Source of the DNA: Halobellus captivus
Lineage (GTDB): Archaea; Halobacteriota; Halobacteria; Halobacteriales; Haloferacaceae
NCBI RefSeq assembly: GCF_007655485.1
Contig: NZ_VJXQ01000001.1
Location: forward strand, 441,442-505,441
Reading direction: 5' to 3'
DNA: 64,000 nt
A program made the translations under genes and the position numbers. This document shows positions 42,490 to 51,468 of the stretch, piece by piece; the first letter of the stretch is position 1; every line of letters starts with the position of its first letter. Below the pieces are notes generated by a model that worked only from the letters and a program-made list of their open reading frames with translations, was not told the origin of the DNA and made no database searches.

Positions 42490-43647
42490 ATGACGGCCAG
42501 TCGGGGCGTCGAGTACGTGTTGGGCGGGCTGCTCCTCGTCGTCGTGGGTTCGATCGTTCTCGGTCAGGTGATCGGTCAGCCGGTTCTCTTCAGCTACGTC
42601 GAAACCGGAAGTATGGAGCCGATGCTCCGACCGAACGACGGGTTCGTGGCGATTCCGATGGCGCTGGCGGGACCGGTCGTCCCCGGCGACGTGATCGTCT
42701 TCGACGCGGAGAACCTCAACGGCGGCAACCTCGTCACGCACCGCGTCGTCGGCACCACCGACAGCGGGTACATCACGAAAGGCGACGCCAACCCCGTCAC
42801 CGATCAAGATAGCGCCGAACCGCCGGTGCAGGACACCCAGATCGTCGCGAAAGCGCTGCAGATCGGAGGGACTATCGTGGTCATTCCGAAACTGGGGTTG
42901 ATCGTCATCGCGGCCAACACCGCGGTTACGGAGGTACAGCGCACACTCGCTGTCCTGTTCGGGACGAGGGCGTTACTCGGACCACAGGGACTCGCGTACG
43001 TCCTCTTCGGCTTCGGGGTTGTGACGTACGCCGTGACCGAACTGATTGCCAGCAATACCGACGCCACGAGACGGCGCACGATCCCGAAGCGACAGGGACA
43101 CAAACCAGCCAGCAACGGCGCGTTGTACGTCGTCGGTCTCACCGCGGTTCTGATCCTCCTGTTGACGGCGAGTATGACCGTTCCGGGCGGCGAGCAGACG
43201 TTCGACGTGGTGAGTTCGAGCCAGGACGCCCCCGGGATCCGCGTCATCGAATCGGGCACCGAAGAGACCGTCCAGTATCGCATTCCATCGAACGGGGTCT
43301 TACCAGTCGTCGCCTTCTTAGAGCCCACCAGCGAGGGGATTCGCGCGGATCCGCCGTCTGTATACGTCCCCGCCAACGAGGTCCGCGAGAGCATTCTCAC
43401 GATCAGCGCACCCTCCGAAACCGGCTACTACACTCGGTCGATCACCGAACACCGATACATCGCGGTGCTCCCCGTCGAAACGATCGAAGCGCTGTATCGG
43501 ATCCATCCGTGGGCCCCGATTCTCGTCATCGACGCGCTCGTCGGCCTCGGATTCGCCGGTATCGGCGTCTCGGTGCTGTACGGTTCTCGTCGGGTCCGAT
43601 CCCGAGAGCTTCCGGTCCGCGAACGGCTCCATCGTTGGTGGAGGTGA
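42490..43647 (+). CDS. Signal peptidase I, Ser/His (SipW/Sec11) type, multi-spanning
   Basis: A 385-residue S26 signal peptidase. The N-terminal membrane helix (about 8-30) is followed by catalytic Ser41 in ETGSMEPML, box C PGDVIVFDAE, and His84 in NLVTHRVVGT. The base is His rather than Lys, as in archaeal, ER Sec11 and Bacillus SipW enzymes. Box E is YITKGDANPVTDQD. Unlike short housekeeping archaeal signal peptidases (about 180-200 residues), it has further hydrophobic segments near 130-150, 165-185, 212-232 and 338-360 with an extracellular beta-like domain between the last two. It lies among genes for secreted DUF1102-type proteins and probably processes them, as SipW processes TasA and TapA. 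Confidence 0.85.
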   Translation: MTASRGVEYVLGGLLLVVVGSIVLGQVIGQPVLFSYVETGSMEPMLRPNDGFVAIPMALAGPVVPGDVIVFDAENLNGGNLVTHRVVGTTDSGYITKGDANPVTDQDSAEPPVQDTQIVAKALQIGGTIVVIPKLGLIVIAANTAVTEVQRTLAVLFGTRALLGPQGLAYVLFGFGVVTYAVTELIASNTDATRRRTIPKRQGHKPASNGALYVVGLTAVLILLLTASMTVPGGEQTFDVVSSSQDAPGIRVIESGTEETVQYRIPSNGVLPVVAFLEPTSEGIRADPPSVYVPANEVRESILTISAPSETGYYTRSITEHRYIAVLPVETIEALYRIHPWAPILVIDALVGLGFAGIGVSVLYGSRRVRSRELPVRERLHRWWR

Positions 43648-43673
43648 AGACCGGAGCGGCGAAGCGGATTCCG

Positions 43674-44699
43674 TCACATACTGAACCACGACGTCAGCGC
43701 ACCCTCGCGCTGAGCGTAGTAGTAGACGATATCGTCGGTGACGACGGTGTAGATGTCTGATTCCGGATCGTGGAGGACCCGCTTTTTCGAGTCGATCGCG
43801 ATGTCGACGAGCCCTTCCAGACTCGTGGTCCGGACGTATCTCTTGTCCGGATCGGTCGGGATCTCGGAGGTCGTGATCCACTCGTCGAACCGTTCGAGAT
43901 CGAGCTGTAGTTCGATCTCGTCGACGTCGATGCCGCGTCGAGAGACCACAGAAATCCCGCCCGCGGCGGCCAACCCCGAAACCGAAAGCGCCCCCAAAAG
44001 TGCGACGAGCGCTATGTTCGGCTCCCCGCTTACCGTCCGCGTCACTGGTTCGGAGTGCGTTCGAGTCGCGCGCAGGTCGTCGTCGAGCCAGTATGCCCGC
44101 TCTGAGACCGTGATCGGACTGGACGCCGTCAGCGTGCCGGAGTACCGGTCCGTCTCGTAGGCGACTTCCATCTCCACACGCGTGTCGTACCCGCCGATCG
44201 CTTCGAGTCGTTCGCGGTTCGATCGTATCTCCTGAGCGACGGCAGACATATTGATCGTGGCGTTCGCTGCGGTGCTACCGTCCCCCACGGTCCGTTCCTC
44301 GGCGAGAATTACCCGCGTCGACGTCCAAAACGGTTCGTCGCCGCGAGTCGCGGCCTGAACTAAGGTGAGGCGGTGTGAAACGGTCACGTCCGTCCCAGCG
44401 GGAACGGTCGTCTGTGATTCGAACGTCAGGTTCGGCGTGGCCTCGACGAGGTAAGCGGGCTGGTCGACGAGGCGCTGCCCGGCCGGATAGAACGTCGTGT
44501 TACCCGTTACGACGGCGCTCGTCCGTACCGACGTCTCTAACTCTTGAACGTTCGTCTGTTCTGTCACCGTCTCGCTCGGCGGCGTCGCGTAGACGTATCC
44601 CGCTCCGACCGCCGCGATCACGCCGAGCGCGACGAACAGATAGAAGAGAAACCGGCCGTAATATCCGATCACCCGCTTCACCCGCAGTTCAGCCGACAT
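43674..44699 (-). CDS. DUF5305-type membrane-anchored protein
   Basis: A 341-residue bitopic or two-helix membrane protein. An N-terminal helix (FLFYLFVALGVIAAVGAGYVY) is followed by an extracellular beta-rich domain of about 190 residues (TSVRTSAVVTGNTTFYPAGQRLVDQPAYLVEATPNLTFESQTTVPAGTDVTVSHRLTLV and later repeats), then a second helix (IALVALLGALSVSGLAAAGGISVV) and a cytoplasmic domain of about 90 residues. The pattern matches DUF5305, a haloarchaeal family often next to S26 signal peptidases. Two-helix topology with a large outer domain fits a scaffold or assembly factor. It is convergent with the signal-peptidase gene and downstream of the giant anchor gene on the same strand. Confidence 0.83.
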   Translation of the reverse strand: MSAELRVKRVIGYYGRFLFYLFVALGVIAAVGAGYVYATPPSETVTEQTNVQELETSVRTSAVVTGNTTFYPAGQRLVDQPAYLVEATPNLTFESQTTVPAGTDVTVSHRLTLVQAATRGDEPFWTSTRVILAEERTVGDGSTAANATINMSAVAQEIRSNRERLEAIGGYDTRVEMEVAYETDRYSGTLTASSPITVSERAYWLDDDLRATRTHSEPVTRTVSGEPNIALVALLGALSVSGLAAAGGISVVSRRGIDVDEIELQLDLERFDEWITTSEIPTDPDKRYVRTTSLEGLVDIAIDSKKRVLHDPESDIYTVVTDDIVYYYAQREGALTSWFSM

Positions 44700-44726
44700 T
44701 ACTGATTGCTAAGACCCACCGACGTA

Positions 44727-44788
44727 TAGCTATTCGTGTCAGGTCCGGTGAATAGCTGTTCGTGTCAAGCCCGGTGAATAGCTGCAGG
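44727..44788 (+). repeat. 26-nt tandem repeat, 2.4 copies, between the anchor and DUF5305 genes
   Basis: TAGCT occurs at 44727, 44753 and 44779. Copies one and two differ at three positions; the unit begins TAGCTATTCGTGTCAGGTCC. It lies about 50 nt past the stop of the minus-strand anchor gene and upstream of DUF5305. Confidence 0.9.
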
Positions 44789-44839
44789 ATCGATTCGTCG
44801 CTGTTCGAACGACTGAGGATTCATTCCAGTTCGTCCCGC

Positions 44840-47800
44840 TTAGCGGGCAAGGGGAGCGAGCGGGTACCGGAACGGATCGATTGGAAGTTCTGCGCGGTGG
44901 ACGCTCTCGTCACCAGCCTCGTCGGTGACGCGGATCTCGACGGCGTACTGCGAATCCGGTCGCGGGTGGTTCGGTTCCGTGATCGTCACGAACACGTTGG
45001 TTCCCTCGTAGGTAGATTCGCCGCCGATCACGCCGGATTCGGACCCGACCGGCCGGTCGGACGGACCGAAGATGGTCACCGTGATCTCATCGAGGTCGTC
45101 GCCCGCGTCGGTGACGGACAGTTTCGGAATGACGACCCGTCCCGCGGCGACGTCGAACCGGAGGTCTTCGACGGCCTCGATCTCGGGTGGATGGTCGCGT
45201 TTCCGGGCGAACACGGGCCAGAGGGTCCACGGTCGACCCCGGATCACCAGCGCGAGCGCGACGAGCAGCAGTGCGGCGAAAACGGCCGCAAGGTTCCCCG
45301 CCGAAAGCTGCTGTAGCTCCTGTACGAGCGGGTTGCCGCCGACCGTGAACGTCTCCGTGAAGTCGTCGCTGGCCCCGTACTCGTCTCTGGCGACGACGGA
45401 GACTGTCTGCTCGCCCGCGGGGAAGGAACGCTCGACGACGCGGCCCGTTTCGGTGGTCCCGTCGGCAAACTCCCACACGACGGTCACGTTTCCGTTCTCG
45501 TCGACGACGTCGGCGACGAGCGTCACGGTCTCGTTCGGTGGGATCACCGGCGGTCGTTGCAGGCTGACGGACGGAACATCGTTGACGAGGATCCGGTAGT
45601 CGGCGACGTCGGTCAGCCCGAACGCGTCGGTGACCGTCAGCGTGACGTTGAACTCGCCGACGTCGTCGAAGACGGGGTCGATCTGTCGGCCAGTCAGGGG
45701 GTCGTCGTACGTTTCGACGTCCCACTCGTAGGTGACGCTGTTGTCTGCGAAGACGGCGAACTCGGAGAATCCGGGCGTGTACGCGCTGAGAACGACGTAC
45801 TCGTCTGTCTCTTCGGCGACGTCCGTCTCCAACAGCTGCCAGCCGCCGCTGTTGCGCGCGATGGTCGCGTTCTCGGGGGTCGTCGACCCGAACTGCTCTT
45901 TCGGCACTCTGAGCTGGACGATCGCCGATCGGTTCTCGTACTCCGGCGGCACCGTGATCTCGACGCGGTGGATCATCCGCAGACTGTCGTCGATCGATTC
46001 CTTCGAGCCGAACAGCGAGTGAGTTCCGACGAGCATTATCGGCTCCTGCACGGTCGCCAACGCGTCCGCGCCCTTCAGATCGAGCTGCTCTCGCGACGCG
46101 CTCGACCCGGAAATCGTGAGCGAGATGTCGCCCCCGAAGTCGATTCGTTCGGCGTTGTCGCCGATGTCCTGGCCCTGCATAATCGACGCCGCGGGACCGT
46201 CAGAGCCGCCGGTCGTCGGCGTGGGGACCGTGAGACCCTCCACGGAGATCAGGTCTCCCAGGTTCTCGGGGTTGTTTTCTCCCGGGAACCGGATCGTCGT
46301 GTCGCCCTTCTCGACGACGGTCTCGGGACGGTCCTCGCCCGTCCCTTCGTCGTCGGCCTCGCGTTCTGTCCCGTCGGTGTCGCCGTCGCTATCGTCGTCA
46401 GATTCACCCGTCGGCTCGTCGGTCGATTGCTCCTCGTCCTCGGACGCTGGCGCGGTGAGCACGAACTGCGAGAAGCCCGGCGGATCGACGAAGAAGACGT
46501 ACGCGGTCTCGGTCTCGTCGATCAGTTCGGGCTCCAGCTCGTTCCACGTTCCGCCCGCGTACCGTCGGATCACCAGCTCCTCGGGGTCGACGTCGTCGGG
46601 GAGTGCGCTCTTCTTCACCGAATAGGTGAACTGCGTCAGCGACAGCTCCTCGTTCGGGATGCTGTGTTCGAGTCCGAAGAACTCCGTGACCGCCTGTCCC
46701 TCGGGCGGCGTGTAGTTCACGCTGCCGACGACCGGCGGCTCGGTCGGGTGGTGGATGAAGTTCATATCGAAGGATTTGGTCCCGCCGACCGACCCCTCGG
46801 GGGCGACCGTGACCGTCTCGATCGTCGACGGCTGATCGCGCGTGCTCGGGACGGACACGTCGACGGTCAGCCCGACGCCCCGCGGAACTTCGTTCGCGTC
46901 CATTTCTGAGCGGGCCGACCCGGGGATCGACACCGGGTCATCCCACGGTTCGTCGTCGCTCTCGACGCCCTTCGAGCCCTCGGAGACCTGCTGGACGCGG
47001 ATGCGCCAACCGGTGTTCGACATCCACACGTCGATCTGCTCCTCCTCGGCGTCGCTGAGGATCCGCAGCTGTGCGGTCTTGATCCCCGCAGACTGCGGCG
47101 CGTATCGGATCGTGATCTGCTCGGTCTCGCCGGGGGCGACCGAGAACGGTGCCTCGCCGCCGATGATCTCGAAGGCGTCGGCGGAGCCGCTGACAAGACG
47201 CGTCTCCGACACCTGCACGGGAACCGCGGGGTCGCCGGGGTTCGAGACGCTGATGTTGAGGGTCTTTTCGGAGCCGACCGTCACCTCGCCGAAGTCGAGG
47301 TGGTCCGTGCTCACGTCGAGCAACGGGGGCAACCCGGTCCCGGCGAGATCAACAGTCGAGACGGGGTCGTCGGGGTCGTTGCTCCGGATGTGCAGGTCGG
47401 GCTCGAACGCGCCGTCCTCAGTGGGGGTGAACCGAATCGGGACCTCCACAGACGCGCCGACGTCGAGCGTGAGCGGCGTGGTGACCGGTGGATCGACCGC
47501 GAACATCTCGTCACCGGATCCGACGACGTCGACGTCGGAGATCGTCAGCGGTGCCGTTCCGCGGTTTTCCACGGTGAGTGTGCGGTTCTCGCTGAGTCCG
47601 CGTCCGATCTGTGAGAATCCCACGGAGTCCGCCGAGACGACGATATCGGGCGCGAGGCCTCGCCCGACGAGTTCGACCGGGATACCCGGCTCGTCGACGG
47701 TCGAGTCGATTTCCAGGGTCGCGGTCGTCGAACCGGCGGTCTCCGGTGCGAACGTGACGACGACGACGTGGCGCTGCCCCGGTGCGAGCGTCACCGGGAG

Positions 47801-48802
47801 ATCAGTCTGATCCGCACTGAACGCCGTAGTGTCTCCGCCGCTCGGGTCGATCCCCGTCACAGTCACGGGTGCCGACCCGGTGTTTTCGAGCGTCACAGCC
47901 GCCTGTTCGGTGTCACCGACGCGGACGTCGCCGAAGTTCAGTCGCGTGGGGCCGATGACCGTCAGATCCTGTACCGTTCCCGCTCCCGCGAGCGCGACCT
48001 CGACAGTCTCGGCTTCCGGATCGTTCGTCGTCAGCGTCGCCGTCGCCTCGTATTCGTCCTCGTCTGTCGGCTCGAAGCGGATCGGAATCGTCGCGGATTC
48101 CTGCGGTGCGATCGCCGGAAGCGCGCCGCCCGACGCCCGCTCGAACGCGTCCGCGTCCGGTCCCTCGATAGCGACCGATTCGATTTCGAGCGTCTCGTCG
48201 CCCGTGTTCCGAACCGTGATGTCGGTCACCGCGTTCGAGCCGACCGGCACGGTCTCAAAGTCGATGGAGTCCGGCACGTCAGCGCGCGGTGCCGACACCG
48301 GTTCGACGGTCTCGATGTGGAAGATGAGCTTCGTCACGAGCGTCGTCTCGGGCTGAATCGACGGACTGCGCGTGTCTATTCGGAGGCTCATCAGCAGTTC
48401 CTCTCCCGGCACGAGCGTTACATTGGTGTCCGGATCGACCGGCGCGCCCGTCGCGGCGGAGTAAAAGGTGACCGTGTCGCGGTTGGTCTGCGACAGCCGG
48501 ATCGTCCGCGAGTCGTTGCCGACGTTCGTTATCGTAAACACCTCCTCGATCGTCGTCACCGCGTTGGGGTTGACGCCGTGTTCGGTGACGTTGATCGTGA
48601 GCTCGTTGTCCGCGTCCATCTGGGCGTACGCGCCGTTCGGGCCGTCAGCGGGGGCGATCTGAATCGCGTCGTCGGGGCCGACGGTGTCGAACTGGTTGAC
48701 GACCATCGCGCCCGTGGGGACGACAAAGAGGAGGACGACGCCGAGTATGCCAGCTATCTGCGTGAGCGACAGCGAGGAGAACCCGACCGATTTCGTACTC
48801 AT
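44840..48802 (-). CDS. Giant secreted anchor: DUF1102-like module, ASH (choice-of-anchor D) repeats, PGF-type modules, PKD, TM
   Basis: A 1,320-residue cell-surface protein. A signal or anchor helix (QIAGILGVVLLFVVPTGAMVV) leads to a DUF1102-like module (DDAIQIAPADGPNGAYA, VFTITNVGNDSRTIRL, LVPGEELLMSLRI). Four to five Ig-like ASH/choice-of-anchor D repeats follow (about 170-640; marked by IDFETVPVGS, LNFGDVRVGD, LDFGEVTVGS). Two 'PGFS.F' modules (VDPPGFSQFVLTAP, AYTPGFSEFAVFAD) with an acidic linker between them come next, then a PKD-like domain (WEFADGTTETGRVVERSFPAGEQTVSV). A transmembrane helix (LAAVFAALLLVALALVIRG) leads to a further 100-residue beta domain. It likely anchors or caps a surface structure. 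The domain after the last helix is odd, since it should be cytoplasmic. Confidence 0.82.
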   Translation of the reverse strand: MSTKSVGFSSLSLTQIAGILGVVLLFVVPTGAMVVNQFDTVGPDDAIQIAPADGPNGAYAQMDADNELTINVTEHGVNPNAVTTIEEVFTITNVGNDSRTIRLSQTNRDTVTFYSAATGAPVDPDTNVTLVPGEELLMSLRIDTRSPSIQPETTLVTKLIFHIETVEPVSAPRADVPDSIDFETVPVGSNAVTDITVRNTGDETLEIESVAIEGPDADAFERASGGALPAIAPQESATIPIRFEPTDEDEYEATATLTTNDPEAETVEVALAGAGTVQDLTVIGPTRLNFGDVRVGDTEQAAVTLENTGSAPVTVTGIDPSGGDTTAFSADQTDLPVTLAPGQRHVVVVTFAPETAGSTTATLEIDSTVDEPGIPVELVGRGLAPDIVVSADSVGFSQIGRGLSENRTLTVENRGTAPLTISDVDVVGSGDEMFAVDPPVTTPLTLDVGASVEVPIRFTPTEDGAFEPDLHIRSNDPDDPVSTVDLAGTGLPPLLDVSTDHLDFGEVTVGSEKTLNISVSNPGDPAVPVQVSETRLVSGSADAFEIIGGEAPFSVAPGETEQITIRYAPQSAGIKTAQLRILSDAEEEQIDVWMSNTGWRIRVQQVSEGSKGVESDDEPWDDPVSIPGSARSEMDANEVPRGVGLTVDVSVPSTRDQPSTIETVTVAPEGSVGGTKSFDMNFIHHPTEPPVVGSVNYTPPEGQAVTEFFGLEHSIPNEELSLTQFTYSVKKSALPDDVDPEELVIRRYAGGTWNELEPELIDETETAYVFFVDPPGFSQFVLTAPASEDEEQSTDEPTGESDDDSDGDTDGTEREADDEGTGEDRPETVVEKGDTTIRFPGENNPENLGDLISVEGLTVPTPTTGGSDGPAASIMQGQDIGDNAERIDFGGDISLTISGSSASREQLDLKGADALATVQEPIMLVGTHSLFGSKESIDDSLRMIHRVEITVPPEYENRSAIVQLRVPKEQFGSTTPENATIARNSGGWQLLETDVAEETDEYVVLSAYTPGFSEFAVFADNSVTYEWDVETYDDPLTGRQIDPVFDDVGEFNVTLTVTDAFGLTDVADYRILVNDVPSVSLQRPPVIPPNETVTLVADVVDENGNVTVVWEFADGTTETGRVVERSFPAGEQTVSVVARDEYGASDDFTETFTVGGNPLVQELQQLSAGNLAAVFAALLLVALALVIRGRPWTLWPVFARKRDHPPEIEAVEDLRFDVAAGRVVIPKLSVTDAGDDLDEITVTIFGPSDRPVGSESGVIGGESTYEGTNVFVTITEPNHPRPDSQYAVEIRVTDEAGDESVHRAELPIDPFRYPLAPLAR

Positions 48803-49127
48803 CGACGCTCCCCGCGCCGTGCGGCGTACACACGACCGATCGCAACCCACCCACCAGCGCGTCGGCTTCGCGTCCTCGGGCTGGCTGGGATGTCGGGTCG
48901 GGTGTGCATCGTGTGTATCGGTGGACAGTGTGATTTTCGGGCGGTCGACGGTGTAGTTCGCGGGATTGTAGTTCGCGGGATCGATATCCGCGTGCGGGAT
49001 CGAACGGGCGTTCGGACCTCCGCACCGATGCTGTGGCGATGTTCCGGCACGGTCACCGGAACTCGTGATCGGTGAATGTCGAACGCTGCGTGGCGCGCGA
49101 GCGCGCTTCGGTGAGTTGACGAACCGC
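48803..49127 (-). other. Intergenic stretch with a 15-nt tandem duplication
   Basis: About 325 nt between the anchor gene start and the upstream DUF1102-type gene stop. It contains TGTAGTTCGCGGGAT twice in direct tandem (48952-48966 and 48967-48981) with a diverged third copy. I see no good promoter near the anchor start, so the anchor is probably transcribed from the upstream gene, with internal processing possible. Confidence 0.5.
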
Positions 49128-49685
49128 TTAGCTCTCGACGGCCTCGGCAGTGATGACGACGTTGTCGATCAGTTGGTCACCCTCCTCGAAGGTCTGCCCG
49201 TTCGTGTCGATGAAGATACTGACCGTTACCGTCTCCCCTGATTCGAGGTAGACGTTCCCGTCCTCGAACCCGTCTCCACCGTTCGATGAGATATCCCCGT
49301 GCACGGTCGCGTTGTAGAACGTCACCGCGTCAGAGTTGCCCGCGGATTCGTCGTCGTACGAATCGGTGATCGAGATGCTCACGTTCTGCGTTCCCTGATT
49401 CGTGATCGTGAACACGTCTCGAATATCGGTGGCCGCCTGGTTGTTCACGTCACCCTGCTGGGAGAAGTCGATCTGGAACTGACCGTTCGAGGTTGTCGCG
49501 TACGCTCCTTCACCGTTCACACCGTCAGTCGGTTGGATCTGCAAGAGTGCGGAGTCATCGCCCGCGACGGTGACAGAGGCCGTCCGCTCGGCGGACACAG
49601 TCGTAAACGCTCCCGTTGCGGTGACGATCCCGAGTGCCGCGACGATCGTGACCAGCGCCAGTAATTTTCCTGTTGGCAAGTTCAT
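49128..49685 (-). CDS. Secreted DUF1102-type protein (TasA/camelysin-like subunit candidate)
   Basis: A 185-residue secreted protein. The signal peptide (GKLLALVTIVAALGIVTATGAFTTVSA) is followed by ERTASVTVAGDDSALLQIQP, the shared opening of the family in this locus. The body is a beta sandwich (GAYATTSNGQFQIDFSQQ, IRDVFTITNQGTQNVSISITDSYDD, VTFYNATVHGDIS, NVYLESGETVTVSIFIDTNG, LIDNVVITAEAVES). The VFTITNxGxxxVxISI plus LxxGETVxVSIxI combination is also the logic of TasA/CalY proteins. It is small and lacks an anchor, so it is the best candidate for a polymerising fibre subunit. The ATG at 49685 is preferred because it opens directly into the signal peptide. Confidence 0.83.
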   Translation of the reverse strand: MNLPTGKLLALVTIVAALGIVTATGAFTTVSAERTASVTVAGDDSALLQIQPTDGVNGEGAYATTSNGQFQIDFSQQGDVNNQAATDIRDVFTITNQGTQNVSISITDSYDDESAGNSDAVTFYNATVHGDISSNGGDGFEDGNVYLESGETVTVSIFIDTNGQTFEEGDQLIDNVVITAEAVES

Positions 49686-49774
49686 GGTTTTGTTGTCCGG
49701 TTTGTACCCGTCACATAGCCGCGCCGACGGCAACTGTCCGGGCTTACTCCGATAGTTACCCCCTACCCTCTTTG

Positions 49775-49808
49775 TAAGGACGGGCTAACTCGTTTTTAGG
49801 ACGTCCTA
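49775..49808 (-). promoter_or_regulatory. Promoter region with TAGGACG box for the minus-strand DUF1102 gene
   Basis: TAGGACGTCCTA at 49797-49808 is a perfect 12-bp palindrome. Read on the minus strand it runs into CTAAAAAC, a TATA-type element, giving a start near 49767 and a leader of about 80 nt. A related TAAGGACGGGCTAACT lies at 49775-49790. Confidence 0.55.
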
Positions 49809-49983
49809 CGGGGGCCAACATCGGAGAGTAAACGGTATTTCGTTACCGACGACCGCACGTCACAGGCCGCAGAAGGCGTCTGTAGCCGTCTTCCGAGTGG
49901 ACGGCACAGTTGGGACGAAAACGGAGCCTCTCCCGAGCTTCCAAACAGTCGATAACGCCCCGTTAAACGACTGAAACGGCCAG

Positions 49984-50001
49984 TAGGACGATCTAACTAA
50001 G
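49984..50001 (+). promoter_or_regulatory. Promoter region with TAGGACG box for the plus-strand DUF1102 gene
   Basis: TAGGACGATCTAACTAAG at 49984-50001 combines the same TAGGACG box with a CTAACTAAG TATA-type element, about 30-38 nt before the ATG at 50031. The two nucleotides between TAGGACG and CTAA are the only difference from the opposing promoter over that stretch. Confidence 0.55.
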
Positions 50002-50030
50002 AGAGTATCCACCCATTACTCGCTCAGCAA

Positions 50031-51416
50031 ATGGTCAGTTCGAAGCTCCTCACTCTACTCACGCTGCTGGTCGCCCTCGGATTGGTGACGAGCAGCGGGG
50101 CGTTCACAACGGTGGCCGCCGACCGGACGGCCTCCGTCGGCGTCGCGGGGGACGACTCCGCGCTCGTTCAGCTGACGCCGCACAGCGGTCCGAACGGCGC
50201 CTACGCGCCGTACAACGGTGGAGTTCTCGAACTCGATCTCGACGCGATGCCCGCGGACGCGCAGACGACGATCCCGCAGGTGTTCAACGTCACGAACCAG
50301 GGGACTCAGCCGGTCGGCGTGTGGATTACTGACGGTGTCGGTGAGGGAGCCTCTGCCGACCGCGTCACCTTCTACAACCCGACGTTCGGCGGCGGTGCCT
50401 CGACAAGCGCGATGTGCGAAAACGGCGTGAAGTCGATCGAGACCGAGGAGAACGCCGTCCAGCTCACGCCGGGTGAGACGCTCACGGTGAGTATCAAAGT
50501 CAACACGCGAGACGTGACCAACACGAACGCGCAACTGCTAGACTCGCTGTCGATCCACGCCAGCGCCGAGGTGGAGGGCGTGACGGAACCGACGTCGACG
50601 ACCTGCGACGATTCTTCGGGCGACGGGAGCGGCGGTGACGGCGGCGACGATTCGGACTCCTCGGCTGGTAGCGGCGGAAACGGCGCAGCCCTCCCGAACG
50701 GTGCGTGGGCGTACGCGGACGACAACGACAACCTCGAATACGACGACGGTGAGGAGACGTACTCGGCGGGGGCGCTCGTCGACTTCAACGAGAACGTGAA
50801 TCTCGTGATCCCGGGGCCCGCAGGCAGCGGTGAACTCGAAGCGGAGTCGTTCGACATTCGCGCGAACAAGATCACGTCGATGATCGATCTCGTCGCGGAC
50901 GACGGGGACGTCGACCTCCGGGCGAACGGTAACGGTCCGAACACGATCACCGTCAACGGAACCACGATCTCGTCGGAAGACGGTGACGTGACGTTCAACG
51001 CCGAATCGATCAGCGCCGTGAACACGGCGTTCAGTGCAGACGACGGGGACATCTCCCTCATAGCCAACGGCAACGGTCACAACATGATCGACATCGACGG
51101 TGCGACTCTCTCGACTGAGGAGGGTGACATCACACTCAACGGCGAGTCGATCAGCGCTGTCGGCGCAGAACTGGTCGCCGAAGACGGAGATCTCGACTTG
51201 AAAGCCACCGGAAACAGTCCGAACGAAATCGACGTTAGTGACGGGGCGCAAGACGGCAAACTCGAAGCGGATTCGATCACCGTCGAAATCACGTGGGGCG
51301 GCACCCTCTCCGTCGACGGCGTCGAGATCGATGACGACGACAATACGATCGAAATAATTGGCAACAGCAACGGCGTGGCCGTCGTCGGAACGCCGGAGTC
51401 TGGGGGCGTAAATTGA
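50031..51416 (+). CDS. Secreted DUF1102-type protein with C-terminal beta-repeat region
   Basis: A 461-residue secreted protein. The signal peptide (LLTLLTLLVALGLVTSSGAFTTVAA) and the DUF1102 module (DDSALVQLTPHSGPNGAYAPY, IPQVFNVTNQGTQPVGVWITDG, LTPGETLTVSIKVNT) closely resemble the divergent neighbour. After a Gly/Ser/Asp linker (about 190-220), a repetitive region (230-450) begins with a short strand pair (GAWAYADDNDNLEYDDGEETYSAG). It continues with at least three related units carrying GDxxLxANGNGxN, I-V/DxGTTIS-type and EDGDxTxNxESISAV segments, suggesting a beta-helix or stacked beta-solenoid. Two cysteines (in SAMCEN and TTCDDS) flank the module end. It may be a fibre tip or adhesive version of the small subunit. 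Confidence 0.82.
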   Translation: MVSSKLLTLLTLLVALGLVTSSGAFTTVAADRTASVGVAGDDSALVQLTPHSGPNGAYAPYNGGVLELDLDAMPADAQTTIPQVFNVTNQGTQPVGVWITDGVGEGASADRVTFYNPTFGGGASTSAMCENGVKSIETEENAVQLTPGETLTVSIKVNTRDVTNTNAQLLDSLSIHASAEVEGVTEPTSTTCDDSSGDGSGGDGGDDSDSSAGSGGNGAALPNGAWAYADDNDNLEYDDGEETYSAGALVDFNENVNLVIPGPAGSGELEAESFDIRANKITSMIDLVADDGDVDLRANGNGPNTITVNGTTISSEDGDVTFNAESISAVNTAFSADDGDISLIANGNGHNMIDIDGATLSTEEGDITLNGESISAVGAELVAEDGDLDLKATGNSPNEIDVSDGAQDGKLEADSITVEITWGGTLSVDGVEIDDDDNTIEIIGNSNGVAVVGTPESGGVN

Positions 51417-51468
51417 ACCGAACGATCGTCGATACGGGGATGGTGAGCCCGGAGCACACCGACCCGCT

